A stretch of DNA of 64,000 nt, from the NCBI GenBank assembly GCA_964496125.1, contig CAZBXE010000011.1:1-64000 (forward strand), read 5' to 3'. This stretch comes from CAZBXE01 sp964496125. GTDB lineage: Bacteria; Chlamydiota; Chlamydiia; Chlamydiales; CAZBXE01. The notes under the pieces are model-generated. The model saw nothing but the letters and a program-made list of their open reading frames with translations, had not been told where the DNA came from and made no database searches. Numbering within the stretch: position 1 is the stretch's first letter; each line of letters begins with the position of its first letter. Both the position numbers and the translations under genes were made by a program. Positions 52,701-61,414 of this stretch are shown piece after piece.

Positions 52701-55700
52701 GATCCATCAATTAACACTCCATCCTTCGCATTCCCATAAAATGGGCTTCCCAAAAAGTTAAGACCAATCATATTGCCATAAACCTTATTATCAGTAGTGG
52801 TAATCCCAGAAATATGGACGCCATTTGCACCATTGCCAGAAATCAAATTGCCCTCTCCTACGGCATTGCCTCCGATTGTATTCAACGCAGAATCTTGATC
52901 TAGCAGAATACCATCGAACTTGTTGCCTACAAAAAAGCTTCCTGTCGCATCCATTCCGATAATATTTCCTATAATGAGGTTGGATTTACCCGCATAGACT
53001 TCGACCCCATTCAGAGAGTTTCCAGAAATCGTATTACCCGCAACCTCGTTGAGCGTCGCCTGAACCTCTACCAGCACACCATCTGCGCCGTTGGCAATGG
53101 AGAAGGTTCCACTTGTGTCTAGCCCAATATAGTTTTTACGAATGTAATTTTCAGATGCTAATTTTATATGGACACCGTTTTTGAGGTTACCGGAAATGAA
53201 ATTCCCTGCGTTCGTATAGTCTCCGATATAATTCAGAGAAGCACTCTCATCAACCAAGACACCATCCAAAGCATTCCCCAGTGCCGTGTTAGTTGACGTA
53301 AGCCCTATGACATTACCAAGCACTGTATTATACCGAGTCCCAGATCCTGTTATATGAACCCCGTTGCCCGCATTGCCGGAAATGAAATTGCCATCGCCTG
53401 CATTGCGACCACCTATGGTATTGGAGTTCGCACCGGCATTAATTAACACACCATCTCCTCCGTTTCCTATCATAAAGGAAATGTTGTCGAATCCTATATA
53501 ATTCCCTGACACCACAATCTCACTAGTGGTAGAATCTTTAATCTCCACGCCGTTGTGAATGTTTCCTGCAATGATATTAGCAGGTGCACCACTTCCTGCA
53601 CCCACGCCAACCTGGTAAGATCCGGCGTCAATCAGGATGCCATCGTTGCCATTTCCAAACGGTATTGTTGCGCTAGAATCTATCCCAATGTAGTTGTTAT
53701 AGACCGAAACATAACCGGCACTTGAAATATGGATTCCATTTCCAAGGTTTGCAGAAATCACATTGACAGGTGCTGTTATACTACCAATGATGTTGCCTAA
53801 AGCGCCCGAATCTACTTTGACTCCATCAAGCGCATTGCCCATTCCAAGCGTATTACCAAAAGCATCCTCACCTAGACCGATGATATTGTTATAAACAGAG
53901 TTGTTATCCGAACCAAAACCTGAGATCATTACGCCATTGCCGCCATTTGCAGAAATAACGTTATTTTCGCCGCTGACAGCACTCCCAATAATAGTATCCT
54001 TAGGTCCACCTAGAAGAAGTACGCCATTTTGACCATTTCCAAAGGCAGTAGAAAGGAACGGATCCAAACCAATTATATTCGCAGCAATCCGTGTAGAATA
54101 AACAACACCCGCAACCTCAATCCCGTTTGCAGTGTTCCCAGAAATGATATTAGAAAAAATCTGCGTTCCATCTGCATAAGACTCGATAATCACGCCGTTA
54201 GCACCATTACCTAAAGAGCCATCGCCCTTCACCTTCAACCCAATTTGATTGAACTGAATGACGTTGTTTACACTATCAGTGCCACTCACATGAACACCGC
54301 TCCAACCATTGCCAGAAATCAGACTATACTGAATCAAGTTTCCAGATGCACCTTCATCAATCGAAATGCCATCGAAACTATTTCCCAGGGCTACAGCGCC
54401 ACTTACGTCCGTCCCAATATAATTATTTTCAACAGTGTTGGTTGCAGCACCTTGAATCTTCACACCATATTGCAAGTTGCCGGAAATAACATTTCTGCTA
54501 TCTGAAGTACTTCCACCGATAGTATTGTTTTGAGCCCCCTCATCGATTAAAACACCGCTCTCTTGATTGCCGATGGCTACTAAACCAGTAACATCCAATC
54601 CAATATAGTTTTGTTCTACGGTATTACCAGTCGTATCAGTCCCCTCTATTTCTATTCCATTTTTTCTGTTCCCAGAAATAAAGTTACCCAACCCAGAGAT
54701 CGTAGCCTCCCCAATCAAATTGTTCTGCGCCCCCCCCTTGATGAGAACACCATCCCCGCCGTTTTGAATCGCATAGTTCCCGTTGCTATCTAAACCTATG
54801 AAGTTTTTTACAATGTAATTGTTGTTCGTAACCCCTGTTCCATCCCCAAGAATTTCCACACCATTTCCCGCGTTACCTGAGATAAGGTTTTCTCTGATGT
54901 CATTAAACGATGCCGAGCCAGAAATTAAAACCCCATCACCCCCATTCGGCACTGCAAATTGTCCCGCAACATCGACCCCTATAAAGTTATTTTGAATCAA
55001 ATTTCCATTGGCAAAATGAGCACCCACACCCAAGATCTCAATCCCGTTTAAAGCATTGCCTGAAATAACATTGTCCTTTCCAATAAATTCGAAAGAAGCT
55101 TGGTTCATCAAAATACCATCTTTCTCGTTGCCCAAGGCAGAAACGCCTGCAAGATCCGTCCCCACATAGTTGCCTGAAAAGTAGAGTACCTGACCCGTTG
55201 TTAGGAGAAGTTCAACTCCATTGCCTTTATTACCTGAGATAACGTTAGGTCCGATTGACGAGTTGAAATCATTATTAAAAGAAGCACCCTCAACAAGAAC
55301 ACCATCGCCACCATTTGCTACAGCACCACCACCAAATGCTGCAGGCCCTATCCAGTTGTTTGTAAATGTGTTGCTCTGCGAGTCGCTGATATGAACGCCA
55401 TTTTTCGAGTTTCCGGATATTACGTTATCCGTCACATTCGTAAGGGAAGACCCTCCCGTTAGCAAAAGACCATCTCCTCCATTAGCTGCAGCTCCTGCTC
55501 CTGTGTTATCAAGACCAATCCAGTTAAACTGAACATCATTGTTTATCGACGGGTCACCTGTGATCTCCACACCATTTTTCGTATTACCCGAAATAATGTT
55601 TCCACTGCCCACAAACTGCCCAACAAAATTATTGTGGGCTCCCGCTGCAATAAGAATACCATCTGCACTATTCCCAGCTATGGTACCGTTTACATTAAGC

Positions 55701-57613
55701 CCAATTGTATTTCCAAATACTGAGTTAAAAGACGATCCGTCTGTAATGAGCAAGCCATTCCCTGCGTTTCCAGAGATATAGTTTCGATCCCCTGGCGCAG
55801 AACCGCCAATAAAGTTACTCGAAGAAGCATCAATCGAAATACCATCACCACCATTGGCGATGACACTTGTGCCTGCACTGTCCAGTCCAATATAGTTACC
55901 CAGGACCGAATTATTAGTAGAGATCAAAGTAAACTGTATTCCACTCCCTTCGTTTCCAGAGATGATGTTTTGATCTATTTGATTATTCGTTGACGCTGCG
56001 TCGATCCATACGCCCGCTAAGGCATTTCCAAGACCAGTACTACCCGAGGCATTTGTACCAATAATATTGCTCTGCACTTCATTAAAAGAAGCCCCTCTAA
56101 TGAGTACACCGCTTCCACTATTTCCAGAAATCACGTTTGCAGTGTCTGCACCTTGCCCTACAAAATTGTTGTGAGCACTGCTTTCGATGTAAATGCCGTT
56201 TGCACCATTACCAAGCGCTACCGTCTTCGTTACGTCCAACCCAATCGTATTTCCAAAGATTGAGTTCAATGAGACTGTGCTACCTATCATATGTACGCCA
56301 TTCTGCCCGTTTGCGGAAATCAAGTTTCCTTCCTGAAAGCCACTGCCACCAATGTAGTTACTGTTTGAATCCGTATCAATCAACACCCCGTCAAGCGTAT
56401 TCCCCATGGCCAGGCTTCCGGTACTATCAGTCCCAATGTGGTTATTATGAAGCACAACGTTGTTACTTCCTTGGGTAATTAACACACCATTCCACCCATT
56501 GCCGCCAATGTCACAATCCTGTAGAGTGACATCACTTGCCGATATAATACTCACCCCATTCTGACTAAAATTCTGTATGGCTAAGCCTATAATTGTAGAA
56601 TTACTCCCACCGCTTAAGATCGTCAAACCATTACTACTAGACCCAACACCTGAACCATCGATGACAATGAATCCCCGTAATCCATTAATTGTAACCGGAT
56701 CTGTTATACTTGGAAGACTTGATGACGAAAATGTCCCTGATGCAAAGAAATAGATTTGGTCTGCCCCGGGATTATTATTCGCATCGGTTATGGCTTGGCT
56801 TAAGCTCCCCGCTCCACTGTTATTTGTGTTTATAACGTTGTAGGCATTCAACCTTCCATCCCAAGCGTCAATTTTTGCGGCATCAAAATAGGTAAGTGCA
56901 TTCACTCCACCCACCTCAAGGTTCCAGTCTCCTCCAAAACCTGTCATATTCGCAGAGGCAGCCACATCAACATTATGGCCTGAGGAATCAACATAGCTGT
57001 GAATGAGATCCACAACATCTGTACCGGACTGAGCTAGGCTACAGGAAAGTAGATCTACACGCCCTCCTTCTTGGATGAGAGAGCCCATATCCGCCCAAAA
57101 AGTTTTTAAGGAAGTGTTGGACTGGAGAGTATCTTTTGTAACAAACACATTTTGCGTGATATAAAAGATCCCGTCGTTGCCTTCGTTCGCAAAGGCAATG
57201 CTGCTTGCTTGCTCACCTCCTAGGGTTTGCTTAATCTGATCAGCAAGGGCAGAAAGGGTCGTTTTGGCGGGGTCATAGACAACTGTTTTTACGTTGCCTT
57301 GCACGCTATTGACTACGTACTGATAATCGGTGACTTTGCTGGAAATGACTAAGACTTTCATCCCAGAAGGAGAATCAGCCGTTGCATGACTATCAGTTGC
57401 TGCATGGATATCTGTATCTTGAGGGGCGGCCGCGGCGTGGGTATCGGTACTAGCAGTGTCGGTAGTGGCCGGATGGTCGGGAGAGGCAGTTGCATCGGCG
57501 GTGTTTTTAGCAGCGGCCGATGTAGCAGAAGACACTGCGACCGAGGCCACAGCGGCTGCCACAGCAGCGTCAAAAAGAATACGTTTTTCCAAACGCAGAA
57601 TCTTAAGCGCCAT
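49733..57613 (-). CDS. Giant right-handed beta-helix surface protein with LEPR-XLL and DUF4347 regions
   Basis: This 2626-residue protein is the largest in the window. GGGGGAGG stands before the ATG. Residues 5-17 (ILRLEKRILFDAA) match the LEPR-XLL signature found at the N terminus of very large bacterial surface proteins. Residues 25-84 are an Ala/Thr/Asp/His linker. Residues about 85-250 form a DUF4347 domain (MKVLVISSKVTDYQYVVN, VDLLSCSLAQSG). From 257 (NVINTNNSGAGSLSQAITDA) to about 2290 there are about 33 units of 57-65 residues with consensus GN.IG.D..G....GNG.DGVLI and N.ISGN..NGV.I, a parallel beta-helix with about three coils per unit. The C-terminal 330 residues are different and contain no evident autotransporter barrel. 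It is probably an adhesin or cell-surface shield. How it is exported is unclear. Confidence 0.9.
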   Translation of the reverse strand: MALKILRLEKRILFDAAVAAAVASVAVSSATSAAAKNTADATASPDHPATTDTASTDTHAAAAPQDTDIHAATDSHATADSPSGMKVLVISSKVTDYQYVVNSVQGNVKTVVYDPAKTTLSALADQIKQTLGGEQASSIAFANEGNDGIFYITQNVFVTKDTLQSNTSLKTFWADMGSLIQEGGRVDLLSCSLAQSGTDVVDLIHSYVDSSGHNVDVAASANMTGFGGDWNLEVGGVNALTYFDAAKIDAWDGRLNAYNVINTNNSGAGSLSQAITDANNNPGADQIYFFASGTFSSSSLPSITDPVTINGLRGFIVIDGSGVGSSSNGLTILSGGSNSTIIGLAIQNFSQNGVSIISASDVTLQDCDIGGNGWNGVLITQGSNNVVLHNNHIGTDSTGSLAMGNTLDGVLIDTDSNSNYIGGSGFQEGNLISANGQNGVHMIGSTVSLNSIFGNTIGLDVTKTVALGNGANGIYIESSAHNNFVGQGADTANVISGNSGSGVLIRGASFNEVQSNIIGTNASGSTGLGNALAGVWIDAASTNNQIDQNIISGNEGSGIQFTLISTNNSVLGNYIGLDSAGTSVIANGGDGISIDASSSNFIGGSAPGDRNYISGNAGNGLLITDGSSFNSVFGNTIGLNVNGTIAGNSADGILIAAGAHNNFVGQFVGSGNIISGNTKNGVEITGDPSINNDVQFNWIGLDNTGAGAAANGGDGLLLTGGSSLTNVTDNVISGNSKNGVHISDSQSNTFTNNWIGPAAFGGGAVANGGDGVLVEGASFNNDFNSSIGPNVISGNKGNGVELLLTTGQVLYFSGNYVGTDLAGVSALGNEKDGILMNQASFEFIGKDNVISGNALNGIEILGVGAHFANGNLIQNNFIGVDVAGQFAVPNGGDGVLISGSASFNDIRENLISGNAGNGVEILGDGTGVTNNNYIVKNFIGLDSNGNYAIQNGGDGVLIKGGAQNNLIGEATISGLGNFISGNRKNGIEIEGTDTTGNTVEQNYIGLDVTGLVAIGNQESGVLIDEGAQNNTIGGSTSDSRNVISGNLQYGVKIQGAATNTVENNYIGTDVSGAVALGNSFDGISIDEGASGNLIQYSLISGNGWSGVHVSGTDSVNNVIQFNQIGLKVKGDGSLGNGANGVIIESYADGTQIFSNIISGNTANGIEVAGVVYSTRIAANIIGLDPFLSTAFGNGQNGVLLLGGPKDTIIGSAVSGENNVISANGGNGVMISGFGSDNNSVYNNIIGLGEDAFGNTLGMGNALDGVKVDSGALGNIIGSITAPVNVISANLGNGIHISSAGYVSVYNNYIGIDSSATIPFGNGNDGILIDAGSYQVGVGAGSGAPANIIAGNIHNGVEIKDSTTSEIVVSGNYIGFDNISFMIGNGGDGVLINAGANSNTIGGRNAGDGNFISGNAGNGVHITGSGTRYNTVLGNVIGLTSTNTALGNALDGVLVDESASLNYIGDYTNAGNFISGNLKNGVHIKLASENYIRKNYIGLDTSGTFSIANGADGVLVEVQATLNEVAGNTISGNSLNGVEVYAGKSNLIIGNIIGMDATGSFFVGNKFDGILLDQDSALNTIGGNAVGEGNLISGNGANGVHISGITTTDNKVYGNMIGLNFLGSPFYGNAKDGVLIDGSSSRNYIGDGQSGAGNVIAGNLGNGVEITDQAHANYVLGNFIGTDAGGNSGIGNRKEGVLIDDGYNNQIGGSGLGEGNVISGNLLNGVHLTTSLTSGNEIKGNFIGSDPSGAAALSNGINGVLIDAGAINNTVGGDATTGEGNVISGNKGDGVHIEASSSNRIQGNIIGLDSLGTLSLGQQLEGVVMEGGASNNDVGGEGAGNGNIISGNNGDGVHITGSGTDQNRVFRNSIGFDKSGLYIIGNSNDGVLVDNGAKYNEIGSVVFVNKQPILVGNTITGNEKNGVEITGLGTDYNIVQGNMIGLNAVGTLAGYQSSVYGNQNDGVLISDGASYNTVGGKNVISANWNSGVEISSASNNEVSDNIIGLDVTGSMSADVSGYFFSNYSGVSVNNGSQENVVINNAISNNFFWGVGIFDSKDNTVAANKIGVDSTGLISGLGNTFGVLIDSLAIKNTVGSGNVISGNLSAGVFIEGVNNVVEGNIIGLNASSTSAIPNGDGSSSAGGVVLQVGSLNKVQSNTISGNDGAGVRIFGGVNNVVHENNIGLDATGTFALPNTASGVIIRSSSSNQIDSNRISGNDDAGVYIFGGKQSSQGNLILQNLIGVNAFGNSVPNANDGVFIDGNAGQNIMKSNTISYNGSNGVHISEGFFNSLIGNEIAFNTKDGVLIDLAAKGNFVFADTPSSGNSIHDNGGYGVHIASNAVDTMIVFNSIYNNGNLGIKLEPGSNNDQVYPTLVSAVVSGHTLTITWVLDSPLTPSAPFALQFFANDMVDPSGFGEGRYYLATDSTVATDATGHASGVTIVDLSSVSIPSQAKFITATATDLDPNTSEFSRAIEQTGPQPPPTPGSEGLAEPPGPFFSENFNIFFQEVPSLPALLPSYKPWGFLTVADVGQMTSLGDYVGFTQLVAFGDVRAFSDLNAYVGLSTAYGQTADALHVANRMFGFGGPELSVNLEIERLATGGFAGQAGEVLGAFLPQPVMETIRNLFYPE

Positions 57614-57672
57614 GACTACCTCCCCCTAAACTAGAAGGTTACAATCTTTAAACTATTACAAACTCACATAAT

Positions 57673-57678
57673 ATTATA
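57673..57678 (-). promoter_or_regulatory. -10 element for the giant beta-helix gene
   Basis: TATAAT on the minus strand in a very AT-rich leader, about 60 bases before the ATG. The -35 is unclear. The 193-base gap otherwise holds the terminator of the upstream gene. Confidence 0.45.
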
Positions 57679-57744
57679 GTAACACAAACTAATTAAACAG
57701 TAAACTAATTATTTTAACCAACTAAACCAGACTCTACTTTACAA

Positions 57745-57776
57745 GAAAAAACCATGCCAACTTCGAACGTCAGCAT
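57745..57776 (-). terminator. Intrinsic terminator of the Cdc20-like gene
   Basis: On the minus strand ATGCTGAC and GTTGGCAT form an 8-bp stem with two G-U pairs and a 7-base loop, then GG and six T. It lies 30 bases after the stop. Confidence 0.6.
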
Positions 57777-57806
57777 CCATAGCGCTTCTGGTAAAAGGGA
57801 GTGCTG

Positions 57807-59069
57807 TTATCTGATATGTGTTCTTGAAGAACCTACCCGAGAATTCCCTGGCGATACAGGAGGAGGCGGCTGCTCTATGGGTTTTTTCCAAAGCGACCAA
57901 ACATGAATAGTATCATCCGCAGCTGCAGTAACAAGCGTCTCTGCGTCCAAAGCAGCATGATGGAGAGTAGCCGTATGCCCAGCAAGTGAGCCTAAGTACG
58001 TCAAAGAATTGTTACGGGACCAATGCCACACTTTTATGAACTGATAGTTAGAAGTTCCGATCCCATGAGTAGAAATAAGCTCCTCATCCCTCCAAAAAAG
58101 CCCAGTCACTTGGGCTGAAGTCATGATTGTCTCTTTCTCTTTAAGATCAGAAAGACTGATAAGTCGAATTGTTTTATCAGGACAATCTGCTCCTGTAGCA
58201 AACAATTTATTGTTTGAAGGGCAAGTAGTGATCGCCTTAACGGCCGCTAGATGCGGAATTGTAGCTAGAGAATGGGCATTAAATCTCATATCCCATATTT
58301 TTACTTCATGATCATTTCCACCTGTGATTACATGAAAACCTGATTCCGCAATCCCGCATATCTGACCCCGGTGCGCTCCCCTATTCAGCAAGACAACAGC
58401 TCTTTCGATGCGCACATCTAATTTTACAAGAGAACCATTCTCAAGACCTAACAAAACACTATTAGGCTCTTGCCTAGAGGAGCACAAGGTAACAACTTTC
58501 CTTTGACATGGGACTGATCGCAATTTACGTGCAGAGCTTTTTAGATCCCAAATGTCCACATCTCCTAGATCATAACCTAGAAGCAGGCGCATATTCTGAT
58601 CCATCCACTTTACTGCCGTAGGCAGCTTACCCCCCTCTTCACACACAAACTCGGCTCTATCTTCGAAAATTTTCATAGAATAAACCTCGCTTCCCAAAGC
58701 AACGACCAGATTATTGTCAAAGCAATCAAGCGGATGAGAGTAGAAATCAGAGGTGATTTGCGGAGCATCAAGAACTCTACTGGCTACAATTGATTCCACA
58801 CGCTTCTTCAGAGAAGCGATATCCACGCCCCTTCTTGGATTGTGTGCATAGGGTTCAGGCTCTGCTGCCAATTCCGAATAAAATCGCTGTACTCTTCCAG
58901 GACTGTTTCTTTCAGTAAGAGCATAACGGAGGCGGTGGATATACTCACCCTCATTCAGATCTCTTGGCGGCATTTCAAATGCCACTCTATCAAAACGAGG
59001 CATGAATCGATCATACTGGGTCGCTCTTTGAGGGCGAGCAGAGGAAAAACCAGAAACATTAAAACTCAT
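57807..59069 (-). CDS. Cdc20/Cdh1-like WD40 protein (APC/C co-activator mimic)
   Basis: This 420-residue protein is built like eukaryotic Cdc20/Fizzy. Near the N terminus YDRFMPRF (about 19-26) resembles the C-box DR[FY]IPxR that binds the APC/C, although the final Arg is displaced by one position. A 90-residue linker leads to RVLDAPQITSDFY (about 98-110), the fixed entry to the Cdc20 propeller (RVLDAPELQDDFY in the family). The seven-blade region shows ITGGNDHEVKIWD, HLAAVKAITTCPSNNKLFAT, ELISTHGIG and LVTAAADDTIHVWSLW, each in Cdc20 order. The protein ends THIR, the Ile-Arg tail that docks on APC3. There is no Sec signal; T3S export is inferred. The gene has no strong ribosome binding site. 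Generic WD40 proteins do not share these combined features. Confidence 0.88.
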   Translation of the reverse strand: MSFNVSGFSSARPQRATQYDRFMPRFDRVAFEMPPRDLNEGEYIHRLRYALTERNSPGRVQRFYSELAAEPEPYAHNPRRGVDIASLKKRVESIVASRVLDAPQITSDFYSHPLDCFDNNLVVALGSEVYSMKIFEDRAEFVCEEGGKLPTAVKWMDQNMRLLLGYDLGDVDIWDLKSSARKLRSVPCQRKVVTLCSSRQEPNSVLLGLENGSLVKLDVRIERAVVLLNRGAHRGQICGIAESGFHVITGGNDHEVKIWDMRFNAHSLATIPHLAAVKAITTCPSNNKLFATGADCPDKTIRLISLSDLKEKETIMTSAQVTGLFWRDEELISTHGIGTSNYQFIKVWHWSRNNSLTYLGSLAGHTATLHHAALDAETLVTAAADDTIHVWSLWKKPIEQPPPPVSPGNSRVGSSRTHIR

Positions 59070-59231
59070 ATATCAAATCCATTTTTTCAGATAATACCAA
59101 CGAAAAAATTGTAAATTCTATCAAAAAAACGAATTTAATTTCAATCAATTCGAAAAGCGGAAATTTTAAATAATTATTAACACGGAAATCAAAGAGCATA
59201 CAAAGACTATTTTGGAAACAAAAAAGGGCGT

Positions 59232-60416
59232 TTAGCTTTTAAGGCAGAGCAGGTTGCGGGGGATAGCAACACCAGAAATCCAACTGCCAGAAAGCGTAAT
59301 ATAAGAGAGCCTTCTCACAATCTCCTCTTGCTTCCGATAAAAAAACAAAGGAAACTGGGGTATGCCGCCCTCTGTTTCATAAATATGCACCACATCAGGC
59401 TCTTCTGAAATAGCCAAATGATCTACAAGCGCTTGTCTTGCTTGCCGCTCCATATTTTTACAAGGTCGCATCAGAAACGAAATTCGTGTACTTCCCTTTC
59501 CAGGGGCCTGATCTGGAAATACCGCACTATCAAAAATACCCCCAAAGATGGCACTTTTTTCAGTAGGCGGCAATAAATACCCAAACCCCTCGTGTTTCAA
59601 AACCGGGCCATGGAACCCAAAACCTACAATAGCAAGCGACTGATAAGGCAAAGCAGCAAGTCTTTCTGCAACTTCCTGCTGGACAATTTTTGCAAGAGCC
59701 GGGGCAGGAAGTGTCGAAATCACTTCATCCGCCTCAAACACCTCTTTACCAGCGTAGACAGCACCTCGCTCGATTCTTGTCACCTTGCAATTAAGACGTA
59801 CTTCTCCTTGAATCTGGGCAGCAAGGGCCTGCACAAGAGTCTCCATCCCATTGCGAAAGGAAAATATCACGCTTTTATCACGTTTTTCAAACAGAGAACT
59901 CCTTAAAAGCGAGCCAGACTTTCTCTCTTTAGCAAAAAAGTGAGGAAAAGAGCTTCGCATGGAAAGATCTCTGCACTTACCCGCATAGATTCCCACCACA
60001 AAGGGTTCCACCAGATGGTCTAAGAAACTCTTCCCAAAGCGCCTTTCCACAAAAGAAGCAATTGACTCATCCTCTTCGCGTCCTTTAGGAGCAAAGAGTT
60101 CCCTCCACAAGGCTAAAGGAAAGGCAAAAGGAGTAGGGAAAGAGCGCAACTTCCCCTCCCGATACACATATCTCTTCTGGGCTTTTTTCTCTGCAAGTAG
60201 AATCTCTTTCTCAAGGCCAAGGCCTGCAATCATTGAGGGGGCTGCCCGTATACTGTGAGGACCCTCTTCAAAAAGAAAACCTTCCTTTTTGATCGTGCGG
60301 ATGACCCCACCAAGCCGATTTTCCTTTTCTAGAAGGGTCACGTGGGCCTTTCCACGTAGTGCTGCGGCATGAGAAAGGCCTGCCAAGCCACCACCTAACA
60401 CAACCACTTTTTTCAT
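59232..60416 (-). CDS. hemG: Protoporphyrinogen oxidase, HemG/HemY-type flavoprotein
   Basis: This 394-residue protein is predicted to oxidise protoporphyrinogen IX (or coproporphyrinogen) in heme synthesis. The FAD-binding motif VVLGGGLAGLSHAAAL is at the N terminus, followed by LLEKENRLGGVIRT and FEEGPHSIR. The C-terminal FAD-contact segment ISGVAIPRNLL is present in modified form. It is shorter than most HemY (about 450), as in Chlamydia. The start overlaps the hemE stop (ATGA), making it the last gene of tkt-hemE-hemG. Confidence 0.88.
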   Translation of the reverse strand: MKKVVVLGGGLAGLSHAAALRGKAHVTLLEKENRLGGVIRTIKKEGFLFEEGPHSIRAAPSMIAGLGLEKEILLAEKKAQKRYVYREGKLRSFPTPFAFPLALWRELFAPKGREEDESIASFVERRFGKSFLDHLVEPFVVGIYAGKCRDLSMRSSFPHFFAKERKSGSLLRSSLFEKRDKSVIFSFRNGMETLVQALAAQIQGEVRLNCKVTRIERGAVYAGKEVFEADEVISTLPAPALAKIVQQEVAERLAALPYQSLAIVGFGFHGPVLKHEGFGYLLPPTEKSAIFGGIFDSAVFPDQAPGKGSTRISFLMRPCKNMERQARQALVDHLAISEEPDVVHIYETEGGIPQFPLFFYRKQEEIVRRLSYITLSGSWISGVAIPRNLLCLKS

Positions 60417-61414
60417 GAGAAGCTCTGCACAGTATCTACAAGGGTTTCCATCGACTCAAGAGGAGTGTCAGGCAAAACGCCATGCCCGAGGTTAAAAATA
60501 TAGGCAGTATCGTGACGCATACTCTCAAGAAGGCAACGCGTCTCTTTTTGTATCGTTTGCTTCGGCGCATAGAGCACCATCGGGTCCAGATTCCCCTGTA
60601 GAACCGTGTGGGCAACCCTTTTCCGCGCAACTGCGACATCACCGCTCCAATCCAAGGCAATACCGCGCGCACCTGTTTTAGCAAGCTCTTCTACAAAAAG
60701 GGGTGATCCCCTGCAAAAAAGAAGAACGGGACAAGTCACTCTCTCCACCATCTTCTGAAGGTACTTTAAGGAAAACTCCCGGAACTGGGCAGGTGCCAAG
60801 CTATTTGCCCAAGAATCAAAGATTTGTACGCAGGCAACACCCCCTGCTGCTTGCATATTTAAGTAGGCAATCGATGCCTCGGCAATTTTTTCAAGCAGCG
60901 CATGGAAAGAAGCTGGATCGCGCAGCATCCATTGCTTTGTCTTTTTAAGGTCACGGGAGCTTTTCCCCTCAATCATATAGCTTGCTACTGTGAAAGGGGC
61001 ACCGCAAAAACCAAGAAGGGGAACGGAAAGTTCTTTTCCGAGAATGTCGATGGCGGACCGAACATAGGAGAGCGCCTCTTCCACAGCAGGGACTTGGAGG
61101 CGCGCCACATCAACAGAGGAGTGTAGAGGTCTTTCGATCAAAGGTCCTACACCCTCTTCGATCGCAAGGCCCACACCAAATGCTTCTGCAATGACCAGAA
61201 TGTCTGAAAACAAAATGGCCGCATCCATGCCAAAGCGGCGGATAGGCTGCAGGGTAATTTCCGCGGCAAGCTCCGGCGTGTGAGCAAGTGTAAGAAATGA
61301 GTATTTTTGCCGCAGAGCTCTATATTCAGGCAGATATCTACCTGCTTGACGCATCACCCAGATAGGAGGACGCCCCACATTTTTGGCAGAAAGAGCGCTT
61401 AAAAACCGGCTCAC
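60413..61414 (-). CDS. hemE: Uroporphyrinogen decarboxylase
   Basis: HemE removes four carboxyl groups from uroporphyrinogen III to make coproporphyrinogen III. The 333-residue protein has PPIWVMRQAGRYLPEYR at about residues 16-32 and GFCGAPFTVASYMIEG near 140, both family signatures, and FNLGHGVLPDTP near the end. It overlaps tkt by four bases and hemG by four bases, so translation is coupled through the operon. Confidence 0.96.
   Translation of the reverse strand: MSRFLSALSAKNVGRPPIWVMRQAGRYLPEYRALRQKYSFLTLAHTPELAAEITLQPIRRFGMDAAILFSDILVIAEAFGVGLAIEEGVGPLIERPLHSSVDVARLQVPAVEEALSYVRSAIDILGKELSVPLLGFCGAPFTVASYMIEGKSSRDLKKTKQWMLRDPASFHALLEKIAEASIAYLNMQAAGGVACVQIFDSWANSLAPAQFREFSLKYLQKMVERVTCPVLLFCRGSPLFVEELAKTGARGIALDWSGDVAVARKRVAHTVLQGNLDPMVLYAPKQTIQKETRCLLESMRHDTAYIFNLGHGVLPDTPLESMETLVDTVQSFS

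Noticed and set aside
49733..57613. Calling the giant protein a Pmp autotransporter
   Set aside because: The repeats are GNxIG/ISGN rather than GGA[ILV]/FxxN, and no beta-barrel or final aromatic residue is visible.
57807..59069. Simple annotation as a generic WD40 repeat protein
   Set aside because: The LDAP...DFY entry, GGND and STHG blade motifs and the IR end together point to the Cdc20/Fizzy family.
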